From Patiria miniata (Eukaryota > Echinodermata > Asteroidea > Valvatida > Asterinidae), in NCBI RefSeq assembly GCF_015706575.1, contig NW_024037063.1, forward strand, positions 21,452,927-21,516,926: a DNA stretch of 64,000 bases, read 5' to 3'. A program made the translations under genes and the position numbers. Below, piece after piece: positions 47,501 to 59,500 of the stretch. The notes under the pieces were generated by a model. It was not told the DNA's origin and searched no databases. It worked only from the letters and a program-made list of their open reading frames with translations. Positions within the stretch are counted from its first letter, which is position 1, and each line of letters begins with the position of its first letter.

Positions 47501-50500
47501 GTAAAAATGTCATACATGCGCGCACCACTGATTACTCGCGCCCATTGGATAAACACTCAAGTTGCATTACTTTCAGATTCCAATGCTACTTAATGGGCAG
47601 TGGGCGTGGTTTAAACTGAAATGACGTCACACTAATGAAATGGATTGTGGATGGACAATGTAAAATCCCTAAATGATTAAAGATGAAACAATAAACCAGA
47701 TATCACCTATATGGGCTCGTTGCAGATGCGTTTGTTCGGTAAATGTCTTTAGCAGGACGGGCATGTTACTGTAGATTGTGTTGAAAACATGTAATCTTAA
47801 AATCAGATGAAGTTTGCCACGTTGAATTGACTGATCTTTAATCGTATACTGTCTGAAAAGTCAGGCTGTCGGCCAGCTAATAAGATAGTTGGAAGGCCTG
47901 AGCATACAAGTGAGCAACCAGCCCAACAGTATTAATTCCTGTGTTTCCTATTCATAAGGTATGTCTGGGAGTTGTGGACCCTCCGCCTACAGAGGCAACA
48001 GCTCTACCGCCAGATCATGGAGTCCCAGGCCCGCAAGGTTGCCAAGCAACGCGTCTTTAGCAAATGGATGCAGGTCGCTAGGCAACAGAAGGAGGCAGCA
48101 AGGAGAGCTTCTGTCATCCTAAGACAAATGTATCTCAAGATCGTGTTTCAGAGATGGAGGAGTTATGTGAACAGGGAACGCAAACTCAGGTATGTTGAAA
48201 TCACTGGCAGAGCTTTGCTTAAACAGAGAAAGATCATTCATAGACTTTTACGAGCAACCGTAAAATGAGGACGAAAAGCGTGCTGCCGTGATCTTGGACT
48301 GTGTGTGAAAACGTGAAAGGGGAGCGTGCTATGGGCCTTATTCACGAGTTGGCCATTTTTGTCGAGTTCCCTGAATGTATTTCATTAATTGTCAACTGTT
48401 GAATAGGATGGCCCCAGACTATTTATGCAGGCATAATGCAGCCTTATTTTACTGTTATTTTTTTTTTAATATGGCTTTAAACATTAGGGAACGTTTAATT
48501 ACAAAATTTGAAATTATTCATTGAAGCAGACTGAAATTAATTAGTAATTAACTTGCTTACATTTCTCTACACAAGTTCCATAAATTAAGATTTTACCTCA
48601 CTCTCAATCCAATATGGCTGACTCGTGAATAAGGCCCATTTCAACAACTCTGCCACTGCCAAATCAGACCAACTTTGAAAAAAGAAATAGCTTTTGTTTT
48701 CAAATCAGTGGTGCTTCATCCCGAAGTGCGAGTAGTGTACAGAATGGAAAGCTGATAAACCACAACTAAAGATGCATCCACACTGACAAGAGGCAAGAAT
48801 TTAAAGATATCTACCAGTTATTTTTGACTTGTACTTTTTGTTGGTGAATCCCATCTTTTCCTCCTCAGGAGTACACTGTCAACTGCCATCAGTAACACCA
48901 GCCTCAGAACCAAGCAGTGCACGCTACTCACATGGTCAACCAGACTGAGAGTACACCAGGCCAGGCAGGCCGCACACAGAGCCTGGTCACTGAAATGTGT
49001 CATGAGAGCGGTCAGCAAGTGGAAGGAGAGAGTGCGACATCGTCGACTGGAAGACAGACTAGTGCAGTTCCAGCCTGTTCATGACCAACATGTGAAAAGA
49101 GGTGGGATCACTGTGTAGAATTTTTTAAGAACTGTTATAACGCGTCTCGCAGCCTGCTCAATAAACTCATATTTTAGTCATGTAACTGGTTTATACAAGT
49201 ATCAAATTCAAGTGCAGCATGTGAAGAGAAGTCTCGTAAATATGATCTTTTTTGGGTGAAATTTCAAGCTTTATAATCATTATTGAGTTTTGCCATTTTT
49301 ACCGAGGTGTTGTTACTTGGGGGAGTGTGGCCAGTGGTTAGGGTTCGTGACTCATGATCAAAGGGTCAGGGGTTCAAATCCAGCCGCTGGCCATATATTG
49401 TGTCCTTAAGCAAGCCACTTCACCCCACTTGCCTTTCTCCACCCAGGAGTATAAATGGGTACCGGCATTAGCTGGGGAGTAACCTGCGATGGACTGGCAT
49501 CCCATCCAAGGGGAGTAGAAATATTCTCAGTCGTTTCATGCTACTGAAACCGGAGATAAACGCCACCCTGATTGGCCACATTATCTCGTGACAGACGTCA
49601 CTCAGGATAACACTGTATACTCAGTGTTATCCTGAGTGATTGTGGGAAAAAAATCATTCAAGTGGAACTCGAACCCATGACCTCCTGCTTACTAGTGCAG
49701 TGTCAGGAGTAGTAAGGAGGAGGTAGCGGGTTCGAGTCCCCGAGTGATTGTTTTCTCACAATCACTTGGGAGAGTTCTGAGTATACAGTGTTTATTAAAC
49801 CACGGCGGTGAAAAGGCGAAACCAAATATTGAATTTGCATCACCCTGATGCAAATTCCATCTTATGAACACTTTACAATCATGCTCAGACACCTCGGCAG
49901 ACGTTTGTAAGTACAAAAAGTGAATGACTAAATACCCTTCAGTTTGGTGAACCAAAATGTATTTTGAGCAACTCAGGTCGACCCACATAGAATGTACACA
50001 GATTTTTACGTCTTCTTCCTAAGAGTACATTTCTCTTGTTTAAAGTTACTTGCTTCACACTGTTATCTTTCCACCACTGTAAACATTAAGTCATAGTTAT
50101 ATTGAAAGACGTGAATCTGCATTTAACACTTGGTTGACTTCACCTTTGCTCCGCCTTCAAAGACGCATTCAAGAGGTGGACGCACGAGCACCGCCTGGCC
50201 CTTCAAGACCACCAGAGGGCGCTCTCTGCACGGCACAAGCTCTTCAGGAATCGGATTCTGAGGTTCTTGTTGTCGTGGCGACTGCTTGCCAAGGAGTCCA
50301 AAACCATCGCTCCGCTGTTGGAGAGAAGAGACTGGAAACATCTGGCCAGGTACGTCTCTTCTTTGTGCAGTTTTTCAATAAAAAGTTTCACATAGAAATA
50401 GAAGATACCGTTTTGTTAAAATCAACTGCTGGACCAATGATGATCTGAATGTACTTGCACATGAAAAATCCACACAGATGAATTTTGAACTAATCGTTTC

Positions 50501-53500
50501 TTGCCTTGCTTCGACCCAAAATTCTCAGAACAGGACATCATTGATGTCCAGTGATTCAGTTAGTCAGGCAGTGACTTTTCACTCGGGAACAGCAGAAAGT
50601 TGTAAAACTAGAATAATATTAGTGAGGCGCTCTGGCAAAGTTAGACAAAATGAGGGTTTGCAGGTATTAGGAAAGAGAATAAAATTCATAAGATGGAATT
50701 TGCGTCGGGGTGATGTTAATCAATATCAGGTTTTGCCCTTCACCGACATATAAACACTGTACACTCATTGAGAATAAAATTCACTTCAATCTGACATTCC
50801 ATTGACAAATTATGGCTGTTTAAAGTTTGCATTTAACGACATGTCAAAAAAGACAAATACTGGGGGAAAAGGCCTTTCTTGTTTCACGTTTTGTATTCAT
50901 GAAAATGCAAAATGCCAATTTGTTTTTCCTTAACACTTTTATTCTACGATTCTTATGCTTTTTGTTTGAAATAAATTACGTGCAGGAGACATATCAAAAA
51001 TTGCAAATACCAATAAATTGGAAAATCTGATTCTTGCATTTTTCTCCACTATGGCCTGTGCCCAGATCCGTCTCATTTTGCGAGAACGTCTCACAATTTA
51101 TTGAAATGATTATATAAATGTCTTCAAATACAAAGTCTGACAACCCCTTTTGTGCTTCTATAACCACAGTTCATTTGATGCATGGCGTGAGAGAGTACTA
51201 AGGAAAAAAGCCTGCAAGCAGTACCGGTCTTTACGGAGCAGCAGGTACCTTGAGAAGTCCTTCATGACATGGAGGTAGGATTTACTTTCATTGAAGTTAT
51301 CAATGTTGAATTCCTTTAAAGGGAAAATACAACATTTGCAAACATCAAAAAATAAAACTACCAAATCATTTTGAAATACCTTGCTGGACTGTTAGTGAAT
51401 GACAGTGTAAAGCATCCTGTAAAATCATGGCACCTGGTATACTGTCATTTTCAAGAAAAGTGGTATTTTTGTATCAATTTCCAACGCTGATCGGCCAATC
51501 AGAAATTTCTCTGACGAACACATTTTGTGCACTCTTCTCCTAAATGTATGAAAACTATTGGTTATTGTATTGAAAAGTGCAGATCTTTAAAAATTTACAA
51601 TTGTCCATGCTTTTTTTTCCGGACAACTGAGGGCGCTGTTACTGTGAAGTCATTCCAGGAAGACACTGTTCAGTTGAGGGTTTTTTGTTCTCTTTGTGAA
51701 CCCAGATATTTGTTCACTGGAAACATTTGTGAGGAAAGTTTGCCCATTGGCCTACTGCTATGTTCTGACACCGCGAGGAATCGCTAAAGAAACAAAAAAT
51801 TTACAACAGCATAATGTCCAAAAGTCCGGCAACTTTTGGTGCTAAAATAGCTGTAACATTCATGTTTCTTTCTTTAATGACATCACACTTTTTGCTCATG
51901 AATATGGAAATTGGCATTAGCATAAAAACCAAAAAGGTCACCAAAAATACCCTTGAAAATGGCAAAATGAAAATTAAGACAAAAAAGTACATTTTCAAGG
52001 ATTGCATTACAAACAATTACATTGCCTGGTTCCTCTTAGACTGCTTCCGTGTACCTAAGCTTGATTCTGAATCCCAGGTCCCTGAAGACTAGGCATGTTC
52101 CCTATTCATTGATGTCCCGTCTGTTACCAAAAGTACATGTCACGTTGCATTCATCCACAGGGAACAAACTGCATCAAGACAGAAGGTCCGCTCAGTCCTG
52201 GACTCCCTGCTGACGTCCAAGTTAACCAGGGCCTTCCTAGGCTGGAGGGAAGTCATCCAACGTAAAGTCAACTTGAAGGTATTTTTGAAGCGACGGCAAG
52301 ACACCACAGTGAGGGGGATCTTTGATTGCTGGAGGAAGGCAAGCGAAGAGGAAATGTTGACGCGAGAGGTGGAGCAAGGTGACAAGGTAAGAAGTGTGGG
52401 AGTTTGCATTGACCATCACACACCTGCACCCGATTTAGCGAAGCACTGCGATGCGTCACAACTCCAGTTGCGATGCGTAACACATCACAACTTGCAATGC
52501 GTTGTATGATCCATTCACAAAACTATGCGATAAATGCCTCGTTAGTTCCTTGACAGCAATTTAAATGTCTTTTGATCATCGTAAAATAAGATGTCTTTTA
52601 TTAGCCAGTTTTATGCCATATATATGAAATAAAGGAGACTATAACACCAAGACAATGTGTGAAAAGTTGTAAATGAAACATGCGTCATAGTCAATATGAA
52701 GAAACCTTGAATATTACAGTTGAAATTTCCTAGTAGCTGACAGTCCACTGCGAGCTTGTTTGCCTTTAAAACTGTATCATACGTCTGCCATTTCATTTTA
52801 TGTTTTACAAGCTTTTTGAGAGGAGAACCGACAACTTTTTGCTTAAAACCAGAAGACCATTTACTGTGCGTTGAATAAATACTTATAACAGACATCATGT
52901 TGTGCTATAGTCGCACTTATGACGCGTTTTGTGAAAGAAATCCAGAACGCGTCGCAGCTACAATGCATCGTAAGTAACGATGAGTTTCATGAAATTGGGT
53001 GCAGAAACTGGGAACTTTAATTTGTCCTGAATACCACAAGAGATGTAGAGCCAATAGTATGATGTGCATTTGTTGTTTGTTATAGGCTAGAGAGGTTCTT
53101 CTTGCGACTGTCTTCTTCAGCATGTGGTCTAAGAATGCCCGACAACAGAGGGAAACTGAAGATAGCCTCATTGGTGATCACGGAATGAGGTGGTGTACTA
53201 GAAAGATCCGAGCAGCATACCAACAGTGGAGGAGGCAGTTACTAGTCCAAAATATTGCCAGGTGTGTGTGTGTGTGTGAATAGTGAATAGTGTGCAGCTA
53301 GTGAATAGCTAGCATTATTATCACAAATTCAATCTTTCAATAATGTTTGGGTATTGCTTAGATCTAGCAGTCATTCCTGAATAACTTTTTTAGCTAATTT
53401 TGAGTCGTAACAAAATCCTTACTGTGATGCAAAGCAATGGCACATAATTCCCTGTGAGAACAAAATTTGGACCTTGATCTGGGCTATATGTGTACAGTCT

Positions 53501-56500
53501 CAATCCATCTAACGTAGGACAGTTTCCAATTTCATAGCATTGCTTACTAGAGAAGAATCTTTAGTTTTTAAGGTCTTTTTTCAGAGGCCTGTGGGCATCT
53601 GTGCACATACACTAATGATGTGCAAACCCGACCTGAAACCGAAACCGACCCGACCCAAAATTGACTTCGGGTCGGTTTGTCCATCTTTTCAGTCGGGTCG
53701 GGTCGGTTTCGGTTTTGCATTAACATTTTCGGGTCGGGTCGGGTCGGTTGAGCCATCTTTTCAAAAAAACGAAATAAACCGAAATAGTTGAGAAATTCAG
53801 GCGATGCAATATTATTGACATTCACTGTGACCGCTGCCCATTGTGGTGTGGCCAACTAGCGCACTATCAAGTTCCCACGGTATTAATTTCTCCAGTCGGA
53901 TCGGGACTGACAGTGAAATAGATAGATTGTAACAGTGTTCATGATACCGCGTGGTGATACCATGTGTTTGTTCAATAAGCGGAGTTACTCTCGATCAACC
54001 CACTGAGTATGACACGGAGAGAGACGATATTTTTGCAAAAGAATTCATGCCACGTGGGTAAGGGCAGGCACAAAAAAGTGATCACTTTGTCCCAGCCAGA
54101 TATTCAGGTTTTTTGGGGGGAGTTGGTTCGGGTTCGGGTCGGTTTTACCTTATTTTTTGTCGGGTCGGGTTGGGTCGGTTTGAGCGAGTTAAAAAATCAG
54201 TTTCGGTTCGGATTTATGTCTCTTATGTTTCGGGTCGGTTTGGCCTGGTCAACCCAACCGGATGCACATCATTAACATACACCCTCTTACTTCAGGATGG
54301 AGATTTTGTCTTTACAGGGTTAGCACAGGTTTTCTTTGCTACCACGCTAAGCACAGAATGATGATTGTATTAGCAGATCCATGATATTGAGCCGAGACGT
54401 GTCATTAATAAAGAAAAGGAAAGTTCAACATAACTAATATGGTTTTAAAATAATGGGGTGTTGTACATATATTTTTGCAGGAATGCTCAAGCTGACAGAG
54501 AAGCAAGCTTAATGCACCGCGTCTTCCAGGCATGGCATCAGGAAACCAAGTCCACATACCAGCAGCTCACAGAGAGGTTCCACATGGCTTTCGATGTGAT
54601 GAGTATGAGCTTCCCAAATGACAGCGTCAGTCCTAAATCAGCCTTGTCAGCCCCGACCCTTGACCTGCAACAGTCCCTTAGTAGCAGCAGTGGAGGGTCA
54701 CAAGGTCTGCCGGCTCACTTATCGACAGCCGATAGTGGGTATGGGAATGGCATGGGACTGCCTTTAATAGAGTCCCATCAGAGTCATCAAGACGCTTCAC
54801 AGTGTCAACAAGACATCCTCCAAGATGATGGCAGGAGCAGAGACAAGCAGGAAGAGAACTCTCAGACTGGTAACAGGCAAGATCAGCTTCTGCCGTTTCA
54901 GGGGAGCAGGGTCAGCAGAGTTCGAGGAGCTTCTGGACTGAGACTCCGTGTTGCAGTTTCTTCTGATGATGACATGTATCCAGAAGAACTGCCGCAGACA
55001 GTGGGTAGCCCGAGATTCAAGGATTCTAGACATCCTCTCAAGCCACAGTCTCAACCCTTACTGCCAAGCTCCATGAGGTCTGGTGCCACACCCCAGCCAA
55101 ACGGTGGTCTCCACTCACCTAGAGGCAGCCGTGCGACTTCATTCCTGAGACGACGTGCCAGTCTGGATCAGAATCTTCCCAGCTCCCAAGTCAATCACAG
55201 GATGTCCTCCGCTTCCAGGATGCCCGGAGCCCGGTGGGGTGGGACACGAAGTGCAAGCGTAGACCAAGGTCTGTTGTCATCTCCCGCAGTTATCAACCAC
55301 CTAAGGAACATCCACAGGAAATCACAGACTGAAAACCCAATGCTTTTCTCAACCGAAGAAGAACCAGAGGTTGCTTTCAATTCAGTAGAACTTGGATCTC
55401 CCCCTTCTGAAAGTCTGATCTTCTCACAGCCTCAGAGTCCTGACTCTCACAACCTCCAAGCTTCTACTTATCACAACGGTGTACCAATCCCACTGGATAC
55501 CAGTCCCCGTTCTCACTCTCCACCTCAACCTTGGTCATCACCATCTCATACTCCTCTTTCATCATCGCCCAGATCTTCCTTTAGCCCAAACTTGTCCAAG
55601 TCTCTCTTGCCTCTGAGCCCAAGGCACCACCTGTCTCCCACCCTGTCTGAAAGGAAGTCTCAGACAATTCCTGACAGTCATCACTCGCACCTGTCCAATT
55701 TGATCTCCCCTCTGAGCCCAAGATCCCTCACATTTCGCAGACTTTCAGAAGGGCAGTCACAGACAATCTCAGATAGTCGCAGATCCTCCGTCTCAGATTC
55801 CAGCAGCACAGGCCCAGAGAGTACCCGCAGCAGCAGTTATTACATGCAGTTGGTTGGCTACGACCTTGAGAGTAGGTCCAGGACCGCATCAGAGTATGCT
55901 CCGAGCGTCTTTTCAGATGGGGCTCCGCCAGTCAGCCCACCGGTAGACCAAAAGGTAAGTTCTTCTAAATGTTATTTAATTTTTGACCAAAATGATTATG
56001 GTCCGACCTTTACATTTTTCTGATTGTTTTGGTGTCGTGACTTCATAGCTAAGGTTTCCATTTCCTCACCATCTTAGACCTACCTGCGATCTCTCATACT
56101 TCATTGGCGTCTGTGGCCTGCTAGCGCAGCTTTCAACCAGTGGCTTGACTACGCTCGCCGTCGTAGAGACTTGCGAGAGCTTGCTGAGAGAACGGACAAC
56201 TTATTCCGTCAGATAAGACTGCATCGTGCCTTGATGACGTGGCAGAGAAGGTGTCATGTTGAGAGGCTGGCAAGGAACCATTGGGTGAGTTCTGAGTTTC
56301 TCTTCTTCTCATGCATAAAGGCTCATCTTCTTCCCCATCAACGGTGCACTAAGACTGATTCTCTGCCCCCCTTGTTGATTCTTAAAGGGGGAAAACAGTC
56401 CACTCTGCAAGAACTGTATTGTTGTCAGCCACACATAATTCAAATTTCTTAAAGTAATATTTGCAGCCTATGTGTCATTCAAAGATTGAATAACTTGATT

Positions 56501-59500
56501 TTTGCCTTTGCATGGTGGAGATACTAAATAATGAGAGGTTTGCGGAAACACCATGTCCTGAAGACGGTCAGAGCATACTGACCGGAACGTCGAGTTTATA
56601 CCTCTGGTTCTTTTCAGAACCATTCTCTTAGTTGAGAAATTATTCGCACATGGTGTTTCCGCAAACCTCTCATTATGTGATTTTTGCCAGAAAAATAGCA
56701 ATTCAAAAACAAAATTTACTTTGGCTTGAAATTTGAAAATAGCACAGACAGTGCATCTGTATTCCAACTGCATTTGTTACATAATTTTGTGTGCAAGTCA
56801 CTGACTGATGGTTAAAATGGTCAAAACTACGCTGTGTAAGTTGCACAATATTTCACAATTAAAGGTCACATAGTTGGCAAAGTTTTCCAAAATCGACTGC
56901 TGGTGTTTTCAAGTTTGGATGTTAAATTCTTTTAGGAAATGAAAAGCAAACTGGTTCATCTGAATACATGGATCCAATACAGTCGGAACTACCAGAGGTA
57001 CACGAGGCAGAGGACAGAAGCAGAGGACATGGCAAGCAACAACAGACTCAACTCGGCATTCCATATATGGAAGACCAAGGTAGATGCTTTTATGTTCAGT
57101 AATCAGACTTCTTTCAAAGATAATCATACAGCTTGGGAATACTCCGAGTATGTGGCCATTTATCACCCAAAGTATCGTCCAATAATTTTGAAATGATGTT
57201 GATTATATAATACAGCAAGGAATAAAGTAGGTTCACAATCATCCTTAGATTAATCAATCATTGAGGTAGTTTTTGTTTTTGTTTTGCTTTAACCAGTTCA
57301 CGTCGGATGACATGTTGACATGATCTGGCTGTTTTTATACACAGGCACGCTGACGGGTTAAAATGTCAAGCGTGCCTCGACTCGCCTCCGAATGACATCT
57401 TCACACGCTAATCCCCCATTTGTTTTGTACACACACACAAAGTCCGAGAAGTCTGTGGAGGCGGATTGTGTGTTGAACTTGAACTTGCTGCTGTGCACGG
57501 CCTGTTGTAAAATTTACGCTCCGTGAGCGCACCCCAAAGTGTTGAAAAATATGAGGTTGCGGTAAGAAATATCGTACAAATACTGTTGAAGTGAATCTTG
57601 CGAATCGGTATTTGTGGCATTTGGCTGTTTTTCAGAAGTTGGATGCTATATTTTGCCTTTTTTAGAAAATCGAAACTTTCGGCAAAAATAATACTGTCCC
57701 GAAGTGGTTACTAAGCCAGTTCGGTATTTCAGCTGCGCATGCGCACAATGATATGGCTCACGGGTCATTGTGGGTAATCGAACGCTCATCGAAGGCGCAT
57801 GAACGCACACGGACCCGGGCGCACGACGCTTTCATATTAATGACGAGCAGAATGGGCATTCACGTAACATCGCGTAACATCACGTCAGTGGTTTTATCAC
57901 GAATGACCATGGACCAGGACTACTTCATCAGGACTGACTAATATGTATTAATCTGAAACAACAATTAAATGTTGGCAATCTTAATCTTACTGACCTACCT
58001 ACAGCACAAGAAGCATAAGGCGGTTCTGAGTATCGTCCATAACTGGAAGGGATATGTTCAGCAGACAGTGAACCTAGAGGATCGCACTAAGGACCTCAGA
58101 CATCAGATACAGCGACGGAGCACGCAGGAATGCTTCAGGTCCTGGAAAGTGCGGACCTGGCAACTGCTGGAAGTCAAAGCTCACCACAACCGCGTGATCA
58201 CAACAAGGTAGGGCTAGGCTGCAGTTTCGAGATTTCTCATTGAAACGTGCTCCAAAAGTACTCAAATCGTCGCATCTTTGCAACACCGTCGTATCTCCTA
58301 AAATGGGCCGTACGTGAAACGCGGGTTTCAGAATGTCAAAAGGTCATTTCTCACTTAAAATAACCCGGATGTACACACAAAGTCAATGGACGTCGAGATA
58401 TGACCTTGTTGCACGGAGTGATTCACGCGAGATACGTCTTTGTTGCAGAATTGAGTTACAACCTTGTTGCACCAGTATGACAATATTTAATTGCACTTAT
58501 ACTCATGGGTATGTTCTCGCACTTGTACTTGTTAAAATGTACTGGCACTAACACTTGTATTCCCGGCAAAATTTTTTTTGATCTTGTTCACGTACTTGTA
58601 CTTTAATGTGAGGTACTCATACTCATTCTCGGGGAAAGTACTTGTAATTGTACCCATACTTGACTACAACATTGCATCTTTCAAGAACATGTAACTTGTT
58701 CTAAGCTTTGACTTTTTCTGCACTTACCTTAATCTTTCATGAAGATGCCTGATTACTTGGGCCAGTTGGACCAAAGAAAGAACAATCAGAAAGGAGAAGC
58801 TACAATCCTTCAAGACGAAGAGGCTGAAACAGTTGGTGAGAATCAGGATTTATAGAAGCGTTTGCTTTTCTCAATAATACTAAGCACAGAAATTGTTGCT
58901 TTTCAAGAGTTACCTTCGAAAACAAGAAATATTGTAGCTGCTATCTCTTCACTGCAAAGTTAATGCAAAGTTTGGCCTGAAAAGTAGTGTCACAAAATTG
59001 TTTTGAAAACTTTGAATTTTCCGTACGAAATATCACCCAATGCTTTTGAAAACTCATGCCGTATCCACCAGTAAATGGCAACAGACCACTTTTGACTGAC
59101 ATCAAAACTGTTTGCATTTTTCCTAGAGCTGACCTGGTTTGAATGTTTCCCATGCTTGCATGTTGATTGAGTTTTCAGTCTCTTCAGGCTACAGCGCCTG
59201 TGCGCTCGAGAGACTCTTTGTTTCCTTAGCAGAAATAAACAAGATAAATGGAAATCAATATTGATTTGAAGGTTTTGCACCGCTGGCAATCTCAACGGAT
59301 AAAGCTTCAAGCTGCCAAGGCTTTCTATCGCCAAGCTGTAGTAGCACATCTCAGGGAGATTGTTAGAAGATGGAGCATGTATGTCTCCAAGAAGCATGAA
59401 CGAGAAGCAGCCGCTGCTAGGATGATCCAGGAACGAGATGAAAGGTCAGTCCATAAGATGTGGACGACCTGGAAACATCAGAAGCAGCAGACAGAGCGGA

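Noticed and set aside
53540..54361. Frames with Gly/Arg/Phe-rich repeats
   Set aside because: Translations of GGGTCGGGTCGG words in a mobile element.
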